Below, piece after piece: positions 56,736 to 64,000 of a DNA stretch of 64,000 nucleotides. The notes under the pieces are model-generated. The model saw only the letters and a program-made list of their open reading frames with translations. It made no database searches and was not told the DNA's origin. The position numbers were made by a program, and so were the translations under genes. This DNA is from Acidobacteriota bacterium (GTDB lineage: Bacteria; Acidobacteriota; Terriglobia; Bryobacterales; Bryobacteraceae): assembly GCA_014584705.1 (NCBI GenBank), contig JACTMJ010000022.1:62001-126000 (forward strand), given 5' to 3'. How positions within the stretch are numbered: position 1 is the first letter of the stretch; the number at the start of each line of letters is the position of its first letter.

Positions 56736-59186
56736 TCAGTGCGACTTGCGCTCCGCGGGCGCGGGGTCCCGGGGCGGGGCGTTCTTGACGTACTTATCCA
56801 GCCACGTAATGGACTCCCAGAGCACGTGCTCAATGCTTTCCTTCGCACGGTAGCCGTGGGATTCGTGGGGCAGCATCACGAGGCGCGCGAGGCCGCCATT
56901 GCCGCGAATGGCCTGATACAGTCGCTCGCTCTGGATGGGGAAGGTACCGGCGTTGTTGTCGGCTTCGCCGTGGATTAGCAGGATCGGATCTTCAATGAGA
57001 TTCGCGGAGCTGAAGGGAGAGAGCTTGTAATAAATCTCCGGGGCTTCCCAATATGTGCGCCGCTCCGCCTGAAACCCAAAGGGCGTGAGGGTGCGATTGT
57101 AGGCCCCGCTACGGGCGATACCGGCGCGAAACAGACGGCTATGCGCGAGCAGATTCGCGGTCATGAACGCACCGTAGCTATGTCCGCCGACGGCCACGCG
57201 CGCTGGATCAATCACGCCCATGGCGGCCGCCTTGGCAATCGCCGCTTCCGCGCTATCGACGATCTGGCGGATGAACGTGTCGTTGGCGGTCTCCGGCGGA
57301 CCCACCACGGGCATCGCCGTTTCGTCCAGAATCGCGTAGCCGGCGAGGAGGAAGAAAAGATGCGAGTAGCTCTGAATGGAGGTGAAGCGATTCTCGGAAC
57401 CGCTCACCTGGCCCGCGGTGGCGGGGTCACTAAACTCCATCGGGTAGGCCCAGACCACCGCGGGCAGGCGGGTTCCCTGCTTGTAATCCGGCGGCAGGTA
57501 GAGCGTGAAGGAAAGCTGGGTGCCATCGTCGCGCTCGTACTTGACGATTTGCTTCGTGATGCCGCGCAACTGCGGAGTGGGGTCCTTGAACTTCGTGATC
57601 GCGCGTTCCGCGCCGCCGTCCCCCTTCACGATCAGGTTGGGCGGGACGGAGGGCGATTCCTTGCTGGTGATGAAGCTGGAACCGTCGTCGGAAAGAGCGG
57701 TCACCACGAACTCGAATGCCTCCTCACCGCACTGAAAAAGCCGCTGCTTCCGCCCGCCGGCGAGATCGAAGCGATCCAGAAACGGGCGGTCTCCCTTCGG
57801 GGTTGCGCCAGCGCCGGAGAGCAGCAATTGTCCCTCGCGATGAATGGCCACCGCATAGCCATTGGGCAACATCTTGCGCAGCGGCGAACCCTCGTCGTTG
57901 TAGCGGTCCCGAATGTTGCGGCTGAACACGGGCTCTCCGAGAATGTCTTCCTTGCTCAGATCCACGAGAAAGGCGCGCGTCCAGCGTTTGTCGCGGTCAT
58001 AATCGCGCAGGAGGGCGAGGTTCTCCGTTTCGAGCCAGGTGAGGCCGGCGAAGCGTTGCTCGACGTTTAGAAAATCGCGCGGTTCCGTGCGGAAGGGCGC
58101 ATCGAGCAGGACGATCTTGTCCCTATGGGAAGCTTTCACGCGCGGATCACCGCCATCCAGCGCTTCCAGCCAAACCAGCGTTGCTCCGCCCCACGGCGTC
58201 CATGTGTAGCTGCGAGGTCCGGTCCGGACGCCCTCGATGGGGATCTTGTCCTGGAGAGGCACTTCGGCAATCAGATACTCCCGGCGGCCTCGACGATCCA
58301 CGACCTCGGCCGTCAAGGGGAACCGGTAGTAAGGCAGCAGGAAGGAGAACGGGCGGTGGATTCGCTCTACAAGAAAGTGCTTGCCGTCCGGGGAAGCCGT
58401 GATTTCGCTGTAGATGCCTTTCTTCAAGAAGGGCCGGACTTTTCCGGTAGCGGCATCGATGAGCACGGGCTGCGAGGTTGCGTAATACTCGAACAGGTCT
58501 TCGTCGTGACTGTCTTCGAGGAGGTCCTGATAGGTGCGGACAGGGGCGGCGGCGCCATCGCTCTGCTGGATAGTGGGTCCCGCGGGGACGAGCGCGGGGG
58601 ATGGCGGAGCGGTACGGCCCGTGGGCACGGTCAGCACGAGAAGCGTCTTGCCGTCGGGCAACCACTGGATGGCGGCGCTCACTGTCTGGTTCAGCGCAAC
58701 CCCCGCGATGGGGCGCGCCTTGGCCGTGGCGACGTCCACCACCCATAACTCCACGTGGCCGGGCCGGTACCACGGAAAGGCGAAATACTGCCCGCCATGG
58801 CTCCAGGTGACTTCGCCAATCGTGACGTCGTGCGGCAAGGCGACGGCGCGGTCTTCTCCGCCCGGCGCGATATCCCGGATGGTGATTCCCGTATAGATCG
58901 TCGGCGCATGACGGCCGTTGTTCGCGGGATCAATCCGCAAGCCGGCGAGGCGTTTCATGGGCCGCGCCAGTTCCGCGATGGAAGGGTAGGCGACCCGGTC
59001 CATCAGCAACAGCCTGTCCTTTTGCGGGCTGACCGAAATCATCGGCGGCAACTTCGCGTGCAGCACGTCCAGGATCTCCCTGGGCGGCTTCTGATAAGCG
59101 ATCTGTCCGTCGGCGGTGACTAACATGCGACTGCATCCAACCAGAACGAGCGCGGCCAGACGGGCCGCAAGCTGAGGGACTCGCAT
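56736..59186 (-). CDS. Exported S9-family prolyl-oligopeptidase-like peptidase
   Basis: An 816-residue serine peptidase with an N-terminal lipoprotein signal (…RLAALVLVGC…), a seven-bladed propeller region (~100-500), and a catalytic alpha/beta-hydrolase domain. The triad is readable: S670 in GGHSYGAF, Asp in …LIHGEADNNAG…, His in …PHESHGYRAKESIEHVL…. This is the S9C/glutamyl-endopeptidase-like pattern found in Acidobacteria and Bacteroidetes. AGGAGG lies 7 bases before ATG 59186, which also gives the signal; a longer frame upstream overlaps the aminotransferase gene and is not used. Confidence 0.9.
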   Translation of the reverse strand: MRVPQLAARLAALVLVGCSRMLVTADGQIAYQKPPREILDVLHAKLPPMISVSPQKDRLLLMDRVAYPSIAELARPMKRLAGLRIDPANNGRHAPTIYTGITIRDIAPGGEDRAVALPHDVTIGEVTWSHGGQYFAFPWYRPGHVELWVVDVATAKARPIAGVALNQTVSAAIQWLPDGKTLLVLTVPTGRTAPPSPALVPAGPTIQQSDGAAAPVRTYQDLLEDSHDEDLFEYYATSQPVLIDAATGKVRPFLKKGIYSEITASPDGKHFLVERIHRPFSFLLPYYRFPLTAEVVDRRGRREYLIAEVPLQDKIPIEGVRTGPRSYTWTPWGGATLVWLEALDGGDPRVKASHRDKIVLLDAPFRTEPRDFLNVEQRFAGLTWLETENLALLRDYDRDKRWTRAFLVDLSKEDILGEPVFSRNIRDRYNDEGSPLRKMLPNGYAVAIHREGQLLLSGAGATPKGDRPFLDRFDLAGGRKQRLFQCGEEAFEFVVTALSDDGSSFITSKESPSVPPNLIVKGDGGAERAITKFKDPTPQLRGITKQIVKYERDDGTQLSFTLYLPPDYKQGTRLPAVVWAYPMEFSDPATAGQVSGSENRFTSIQSYSHLFFLLAGYAILDETAMPVVGPPETANDTFIRQIVDSAEAAIAKAAAMGVIDPARVAVGGHSYGAFMTANLLAHSRLFRAGIARSGAYNRTLTPFGFQAERRTYWEAPEIYYKLSPFSSANLIEDPILLIHGEADNNAGTFPIQSERLYQAIRGNGGLARLVMLPHESHGYRAKESIEHVLWESITWLDKYVKNAPPRDPAPAERKSH

Positions 59187-59220
59187 GACTGAGCCTCCTT
59201 CGAAACACGGCGAACCACAC

Positions 59221-60384
59221 TCACGATTGCTTCGCCATGGCGGGAGTTCCGCTGGATTGGCGGCCCCGCTCACAGGCACGGAGGATGCCGGCGGCCAACT
59301 CGCGCGTGAGCTGCTCATCGCCCAGCAGCACACGATGCGGAAGCCAGAAGGCATCGCCAATCGACGCCTCGGCCACAGGGCATGGCATCACCCGGTTCGG
59401 CAATTCCCGGTAGAGCGGATTCTGATACAGAGTATGCGGATAGAAGGGCGTACAGGGAATACCTGCTTCCCCGAGCGCCGCCGCAAATTGATCGCGCGAG
59501 AGGCCGAGCGCCGATGCATCCACGCGGCCCAGCACCAGATACCAGCAATTGCGATTGACGGCCGGGGGAATCTCCTGCCAGCGAATGCCGGCAAGCCCGT
59601 GCAACTCTTCGAGCAGGATGGCGGCATTGCGGGTGCGGCGCTCAATCTGTTCGTCGAGCAGATCCAACTGTGCCATCAGGACCGCCGCCTGCAAAGCGGT
59701 GATACGAAAATTCGATCCGAGTTCAAAATGGGCAAAAAAACTATGGCCGGGACGTCGCCCCTGGTTGGCGATCGAGCGAATGCGCGCGGCGTAGTCCTCG
59801 CGGTTCGCGACAACCATGCCGCCTTCTCCGGCGGTGAGCGCCTTGCCGTTCTGAAAACTGAATGAGCCGCAATCGCCGAAGCTCCCCGCGCGGCGGCCGT
59901 TCCACTCGCAGCCATGGGCGTGCGCGGCGTCTTCAATCACAGTCAGCCCATGCTCGCGGGCTATAGGAAGCAGACGATCCAGATCAGCGAGCGGTCCGCC
60001 GAAGTGGACGATAATGATGGCTTTGGTAGCGGGTGAAATCGCCTCTTCCACCCGGGCCGGGTCCATATTGAAGGAGTACGGCTCAGTGTCGACAAAGACG
60101 GGCGTAGCGCCGACGCGGGAAACGGCGGTAGCGGTGGAAACGAACGAGATCGCGGGAACGATCACTTGATCGCCGGGGCCGATATCGGCGGCCTGAAGCG
60201 CGGTTTCGAGCGTCACGGTGCCATTCGACATCGCAATGCCGTGCCCGCAGTGCTGGTAACGGGCGAAGCGCTCTTCAAATTCGCCCACTATCGGGTGAAA
60301 TCCGCCCCATTGCGTGCTTTCAAGCACCTGTCGCAGATAGCCGAAGGAGGCTTCCGTGTGAATCGGCCAGTTCGGAAATTGCAT
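59221..60384 (-). CDS. DegT/DnrJ/EryC1/StrS-family aminotransferase
   Basis: A 387-residue PLP-dependent sugar aminotransferase acting on keto-sugar nucleotides. The PLP lysine is K181 in FSFQNGKALTAGEGG, preceded by VIEDAAHAHG with the cofactor Asp and by …GDQVIVPAISFVSTATAV…. The active-site His of typical FHxxK is replaced by Gln-Asn-Gly, as in part of this family. It lies 34 bases upstream of the S9 peptidase gene on the same strand. Its sugar partners (dehydratase, acetyltransferase) are not in the window. Confidence 0.92.
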   Translation of the reverse strand: MQFPNWPIHTEASFGYLRQVLESTQWGGFHPIVGEFEERFARYQHCGHGIAMSNGTVTLETALQAADIGPGDQVIVPAISFVSTATAVSRVGATPVFVDTEPYSFNMDPARVEEAISPATKAIIIVHFGGPLADLDRLLPIAREHGLTVIEDAAHAHGCEWNGRRAGSFGDCGSFSFQNGKALTAGEGGMVVANREDYAARIRSIANQGRRPGHSFFAHFELGSNFRITALQAAVLMAQLDLLDEQIERRTRNAAILLEELHGLAGIRWQEIPPAVNRNCWYLVLGRVDASALGLSRDQFAAALGEAGIPCTPFYPHTLYQNPLYRELPNRVMPCPVAEASIGDAFWLPHRVLLGDEQLTRELAAGILRACERGRQSSGTPAMAKQS

Positions 60385-60455
60385 CCCCTATACTGTACAG
60401 AAATTTGGGAATCGGACGAAATCGCCGGTTCCGCGAACGCGCGGCGAGGGGGAGT

Positions 60456-60728
60456 ATGACGGCTTTTGAGGAACACGCGGAAACGCTCGAAAAGCACGAG
60501 TTCATGCTGGGCGCCGCGCGCGGACGCCTGGCCGTGAGCATGGATATCCTCACGGACGCGCTGGTGCTGGCCGGGCAGCACGGCGTCTACATGCAAACGG
60601 TGACGAAGGGCAGACGCATTCCGCGCGACGTGGAACTGATGATCAAGGGGATCGAGCAGGCCAAGGAACTGGTCTTCAGCGTGATGGAAGAACTCAAGCG
60701 CGAGAAGCAGGCCGACGCCCGCGGCTAA
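60456..60728 (+). CDS. Hypothetical 90-residue helical protein
   Basis: A small soluble alpha-helical protein (MTAFEEHAETLEKHEFMLGAARGRLAVSMDILT… then …GIEQAKELVFSVMEELKREKQADARG). GAGGGGGAG directly before ATG 60456 is a strong ribosome site and decides the start over the in-frame TTG at 60405. The repeated E-x-x-E-x-H-E spacing hints at a short helical bundle. I do not recognise a family. Its stop overlaps the end of the convergent SDR gene by 4 bases. Confidence 0.65.
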   Translation: MTAFEEHAETLEKHEFMLGAARGRLAVSMDILTDALVLAGQHGVYMQTVTKGRRIPRDVELMIKGIEQAKELVFSVMEELKREKQADARG

Positions 60729-61627
60729 CTCTTGAGCAAATGGCGCAGCGCGGCATGCAGGCCGCCGTACTGGAAGCGGAAACCCGCCGCCTCCGCCGCC
60801 AACGGCCTCACGCGATGGCTGGCCAGCAAAGGCTCCGCGCCCTCGCCGAACAAGAGTTTCAGGCCAAACTCCGGCGCGGGTAGCACGGCGGGACGTTTGA
60901 GGATGCGGGCTAGCGTGCCTGTGAATTCCGCATTCGTTACCGGGTTCGGCGCAACGGCGTTCCACACTCCCTGGATGTGCGGGTAGCGCAAGGCAAAGAG
61001 GATCATCCCCACCAGATCGCCTGCGTGGATCCAGCTCATCCACTGGCTGCCATCGCCCAGACGCCCGCCGAGCCCGATACGAAACAGCGGTAGCATCCGC
61101 GCCAACGCTCCGCCTTCCGCGCCGAGCACGATGCCGAAGCGGAGACGGAGCACGCGCACGCCCAAGTCCGCGGCTCGCAGGGCTTCGGCCTCCCACTCCT
61201 GGCAGACCTCGGCGAGAAAATCGCCGCCGGGACCGGATTCTTCATCCAGCCACTCGTCGCCGCGCGACCCATAGTAGCCCACCGCCGAAGCGCAAATCAG
61301 GGTTTGGGGACGCGGTTCCGCCATGGCGATCGCGCTCACCAGGTTTCGCGTGGAAACCACGCGGCTCTCGCGAATGCGGCGCTTGATTTCAGGAGACCAG
61401 CGCTGGGCGACGGGCTCCCCCATGAGGTGTACCAGCGCTTCGCTGCCCGCAAGACTGTCGGGCGGCGCCGCTTCGCGGAGCGGGTCCCACAAATGAGGAA
61501 CGACCCCGGAGGGCAGGCCCGGGCGCAATTGGCGTGTGAGCAGATGGACGCTCGCCCCCGCGGGAAGAAGCTGGGCAAGAAGACGTCCTCCAACGAAGCC
61601 AGTCCCACCGCTGATTGTCACCCGCAT
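60725..61627 (-). CDS. NAD(P)-binding SDR of the TIGR01777/YfcH family
   Basis: A 300-residue atypical short-chain dehydrogenase. The N-terminal Rossmann motif is ISGGTGFVGGRL, followed by …DPLREAAPPDSLAGSEALVHLMGEPVAQRWSPEIKRRIRESRV…, …LICASAVGYYGSRGDEWLDEES…, and …GVWNAVAPNPVTNAEFTGTLARIL…. This order is diagnostic of the YfcH/TIGR01777 group, whose substrate is not known. ATG 61627 begins MRVTISGG; longer frames are unlikely. It is 67 bases downstream of the aldehyde dehydrogenase gene. Confidence 0.92.
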   Translation of the reverse strand: MRVTISGGTGFVGGRLLAQLLPAGASVHLLTRQLRPGLPSGVVPHLWDPLREAAPPDSLAGSEALVHLMGEPVAQRWSPEIKRRIRESRVVSTRNLVSAIAMAEPRPQTLICASAVGYYGSRGDEWLDEESGPGGDFLAEVCQEWEAEALRAADLGVRVLRLRFGIVLGAEGGALARMLPLFRIGLGGRLGDGSQWMSWIHAGDLVGMILFALRYPHIQGVWNAVAPNPVTNAEFTGTLARILKRPAVLPAPEFGLKLLFGEGAEPLLASHRVRPLAAEAAGFRFQYGGLHAALRHLLKS

Positions 61628-61694
61628 CCGGTTGCCATTGTACGCGAATGATGCCTGCACGCGCTTCCGTTCATGGAAATGGCGACGACCCGCA

Positions 61695-63161
61695 TCAGAT
61701 GATGCGCAGCGCGCCTCCAATGGCCAACTGGCGTTCTCTGGTGAAGGTCATCGGGGTGGTGACCCCTTCCCCGGTGGGAGTAGCAATGCTGAAACTGAGG
61801 TATCCGGCTCCGCCGGCGCCCAACGCGGCGGAGCACGCGGCGTTGTGGACTACCAGGGTGGTGTTCATCGCCCTGGCAAATTTCGTGACCGTATCCACGT
61901 TCCGGGAATGAATGATGGCGGTATGACGATAGCCATGCTCGGCTTGCACGGCAGCGGCAATGGCCGCATCGGCATCCGGGACGCGGACGATCGGAACGAA
62001 CGGCATCATCTGCTCTTCCTGCACGAAGGCATGATCCGACGCGGTTTCTCCAAAGAGGAGCGGAGTACCTTCCGGGATCCGCACGCCCGCAGCCGCGGCA
62101 AGCACGGAAGTATCCTTCCCTACCAGTTCTTTCTTGAGATGCGCGCGACCACAGCCCACGCCGCCGCCGTCGAACTTGAACGCGGCATCGGCCAGACGCT
62201 CAATGGCGGCCGCATCCAATTGGATAGCGCCCGCGCGCTTCATTGCGGCGATGAAGGCATCGGCAACGGAGGCCACGACGAAGACCTCCTTCTCGCCAAT
62301 GCAAAGCAGGTTGTTATCGAACGATCCGCCGGCGACAATCGCGCGCGCGGCGGCGTCCAGATCCGCGGTTTCATCCACCACCACGGGGGGATTTCCCGGC
62401 CCGGCCGCAATCACGCGCTTGCCGTGCTTCATGGCCGCCTTCACCACGGAGGGGCCTCCGGTGACGCAAAGCAGGGCGATCGACGGGTGCTGGAACAGTT
62501 CTTCGGCATGGCGCAACGTCGCTTCCGAGGTGGTGGCAATCACGTTACGCAACCCCACTTCGCGTTCGATCTCGCGGTTGAAGGCGCGCAACGCATGCTG
62601 GGCGCACTTCGCGCCGGAGGGGTGCGCTCCAAAGACAGCCGTGTTTCCGGCGGCGATCACATTGATGGCGTTGCTGGCCATGGTGGGAATGGAGTGGGTG
62701 ACGGGCAGCACCATGCCGATGACGCCCCAAGGCGCGTGCTCCAAAATCGAGAGGCCGGTGGAATCGCTTCGTGCCTGCGTGCGCAGCGCTTCCACACCCA
62801 GCACTTTCGGGATAGAAAGCAGCTTTTCGGTCTTGTGGTCAACGCGGCCGAGCCGGGTCTCCGCCAATTCCATCGCCGCCCATTCCGCGGCGCGATCGAC
62901 GCACATCCGGCGAATGATTGCGATGATCCTGCCCCGGTCATCGAGGCTCATTCCGGCCAGGCGAAGCTGGGCTTCCGCCGCGGCCTTGACGGCCTCGTCC
63001 ACGGTGGCGAAGACGCCATCGCCAGGCAGCGCGGCCGGCACCGCCGGGTGGACGACACGCGGGCCGGCGCTCGCGGATGCAACCGCCGCCGTTCCGCCCG
63101 CGCGCCATCGCGCCAACACCGCATCCACGGTTTCCGCGATTGTCATCTCTCGACTTGCCAT
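61695..63161 (-). CDS. EutE/PduP-like CoA-acylating aldehyde dehydrogenase
   Basis: A 488-residue aldehyde dehydrogenase. The catalytic cysteine is C287 in FDNNLLCIGEKEV, the form used by acylating EutE/PduP enzymes. Other family blocks are …APWGVIGMVLPVTHSIPTMASNAINVIAAGNTAVFGAHPSG…, …PPVVVDETADLD…, and the ending …GAGYLSFSIATPTGEGVTTPMTFTRERQLAIGG…. Residues 6-20 (MTIAETVDAVLARWR) form an amphipathic helix joined by a Gly/Ala/Ser linker, the look of a microcompartment-encapsulation peptide. No shell-protein gene is in the window. GGAGGGG lies before ATG 63161. Confidence 0.88.
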   Translation of the reverse strand: MASREMTIAETVDAVLARWRAGGTAAVASASAGPRVVHPAVPAALPGDGVFATVDEAVKAAAEAQLRLAGMSLDDRGRIIAIIRRMCVDRAAEWAAMELAETRLGRVDHKTEKLLSIPKVLGVEALRTQARSDSTGLSILEHAPWGVIGMVLPVTHSIPTMASNAINVIAAGNTAVFGAHPSGAKCAQHALRAFNREIEREVGLRNVIATTSEATLRHAEELFQHPSIALLCVTGGPSVVKAAMKHGKRVIAAGPGNPPVVVDETADLDAAARAIVAGGSFDNNLLCIGEKEVFVVASVADAFIAAMKRAGAIQLDAAAIERLADAAFKFDGGGVGCGRAHLKKELVGKDTSVLAAAAGVRIPEGTPLLFGETASDHAFVQEEQMMPFVPIVRVPDADAAIAAAVQAEHGYRHTAIIHSRNVDTVTKFARAMNTTLVVHNAACSAALGAGGAGYLSFSIATPTGEGVTTPMTFTRERQLAIGGALRII

Positions 63162-63238
63162 GAGGACGCCCCTCCCTCGAAAGCCTATTCTACCGTTGGG
63201 GAAAGCCGCGCGCTTGCGCGGGAAGGGCCGAAGACGGT

Positions 63239-63263
63239 AGCGGGGCTGCAATGCAGCCCCGCT
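63239..63263. promoter_or_regulatory. Strong inverted repeat between sigma factor and dehydrogenase genes
   Basis: AGCGGGGCTGCA-A-TGCAGCCCCGCT is a perfect 12-bp inverted repeat with a one-base centre. It lies 29 bases past the sigma factor stop and about 80 bases before the dehydrogenase start. It has no T tract, so it is more likely a hairpin or protein site than a classic terminator, though it could weakly end the sigma transcript. Confidence 0.5.
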
Positions 63264-63291
63264 GATGCCGCGCTTTGAAGCGCCCCGCGCT

Positions 63292-63987
63292 CTACGCGGC
63301 GAGGGCAAAGGTGTTTGCGGGAAGGTTGGCATCAATCTTCCGTCGGACCCGCATCAAGCGAAGCCGCACGGCAAGGGCGCTGCACCCGAGCTTTTTCGCG
63401 ATCTCACCGCTGCTATAGCCGCTCACGTAATGCAGGCTGAGGAGCCTCTTCTCCTCCGGCTGGCAGCAGCTCACGATTTCATTCCAAAGCAGGCTGGTGG
63501 AGGAAGGCCCGCAGGCCGCCGTCGTTTCTTCAATCTCTTCGCTGCGTTGCACCTTGATGGCGTGGGCGCTGAACATGTGCTTGGCGATGCTGGCGATCCA
63601 GACTTCAAGGGCCTCTGGCGTCCGCAACTGATGCAGACGCTCCCAGCCCCGGCTCCACGCCGCCTGAGCGATCTCCTCCGCCGCGTCTTCGTTCGCGCCG
63701 CGGGAACGCAGGAAGCGGACCGTCCGCGGAAATCCGGCCTGGTACGCGGCTCCGTACTGTTCCACCGTGAGGCCTCTGGCGGATTCCTCTCTTTCTTCGG
63801 GCACCGGGCTAGCGCTTGGATGCGCGGGAACTTCCTCGACTCTGGCCTGCATGCTGGGCCGGTGAAGCGCAAGCGGAGAGGGCGGCACTCGACGGCCCTC
63901 CACCTCGGGACCAAAGAATTTCCCGCACTGAGGAATCGGGTGCCCGTTCGTCTGAAAACTTGCCGAATCGATTGTTCTGGTTGCCAT
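63292..63987 (-). CDS. ECF-type sigma factor (sigma-70 family)
   Basis: A 231-residue protein. The first ~75 residues are Pro/Arg-rich and probably disordered. Region 2 is …YGAAYQAGFPRTVRFLRSRGANEDAAEEIAQAAWSRGWERLHQL…, and region 4 is …EEKRLLSLHYVSGYSSGEIAKKLGCSALAVRLRLMRVRRKI…, the HTH that reads the -35. Region 2.4 is short. The region between holds two Cys residues (…EIVSCCQPEEK…). ATG 63987 is 6 bases inside a possible TTG start. Only 13 bases of upstream sequence are in the window. No anti-sigma gene is next to it downstream. Confidence 0.85.
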   Translation of the reverse strand: MATRTIDSASFQTNGHPIPQCGKFFGPEVEGRRVPPSPLALHRPSMQARVEEVPAHPSASPVPEEREESARGLTVEQYGAAYQAGFPRTVRFLRSRGANEDAAEEIAQAAWSRGWERLHQLRTPEALEVWIASIAKHMFSAHAIKVQRSEEIEETTAACGPSSTSLLWNEIVSCCQPEEKRLLSLHYVSGYSSGEIAKKLGCSALAVRLRLMRVRRKIDANLPANTFALAA

Positions 63988-64000
63988 GCCCAATGGAAGG

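Overview
The window is GC-rich and densely coding. It resembles a member of the Acidobacteriota of the Solibacter/Bryobacter type. The clues are a very large TonB-dependent-receptor-like protein with an N-terminal carboxypeptidase-regulatory domain, many Tat or lipoprotein-exported carbohydrate enzymes (sulfatase, sialidase, two DUF1080 proteins, epimerase, esterases), a PEP-CTERM protein, and Gram-negative LPS-export genes. This placement is inferred from gene content; no rRNA is present.

Layout. 1-6.8 kb (+): the end of an RND efflux operon (TolC-like, lipoprotein adaptor, permease, small DUF2892 protein), then a DUF1080 protein and an anaerobic-type sulfatase-maturating radical SAM enzyme. 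6.8-12.7 kb: a DUF2760 protein and a sigma-54 activator (-), divergent from a three-part LplT-PlsC-Aas phospholipid-remodelling fusion (+). 12.7-19.2 kb: a TPR protein and miaA (-), a large TPR protein (+), and an RtcR-like CARF/AAA+ protein (-) whose key motifs are all altered. 19.7-30.2 kb: tRNA-Leu(GAG), a PEP-CTERM protein, lptB with a long LptC/LptA protein, an arsR-arsM pair, speA, and an MrfA-type repair helicase (+). 30.2-44.5 kb: polysaccharide scavenging genes (outer-membrane receptor, sulfatase, sugar epimerase, esterase, sialidase, FG-GAP protein) together with glpF and ssb. 44.5-47.8 kb: a gene-poor, AT-richer island bounded by two 189-bp direct repeats and holding decayed surface-polysaccharide genes. 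48-64 kb: dnaE, a CBM9-like/double hydrolase fusion, a second DUF1080 protein, a XylX-like dehydratase, an S9 peptidase, a DegT aminotransferase, an SDR, an EutE-like aldehyde dehydrogenase and an ECF sigma factor.

How the genes fit together. The anSME at 5.6 kb can supply the formylglycine of the Cys-type sulfatase at 34-36 kb. The receptor, sulfatase, epimerase, sialidase and esterases form a scavenging set for decorated glycans. lptB and lptC/A form part of the LPS bridge. arsR and arsM form an arsenic-methylation operon.

Most notable points: the RtcR-like protein that keeps family length and C-terminal HTH but has lost GAFTGA, the Walker B acidic pair and the CARF loop signature; and the repeat-bounded island with in-frame stops in otherwise readable genes. 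No CRISPR array, transposase, integrase or rRNA was seen.
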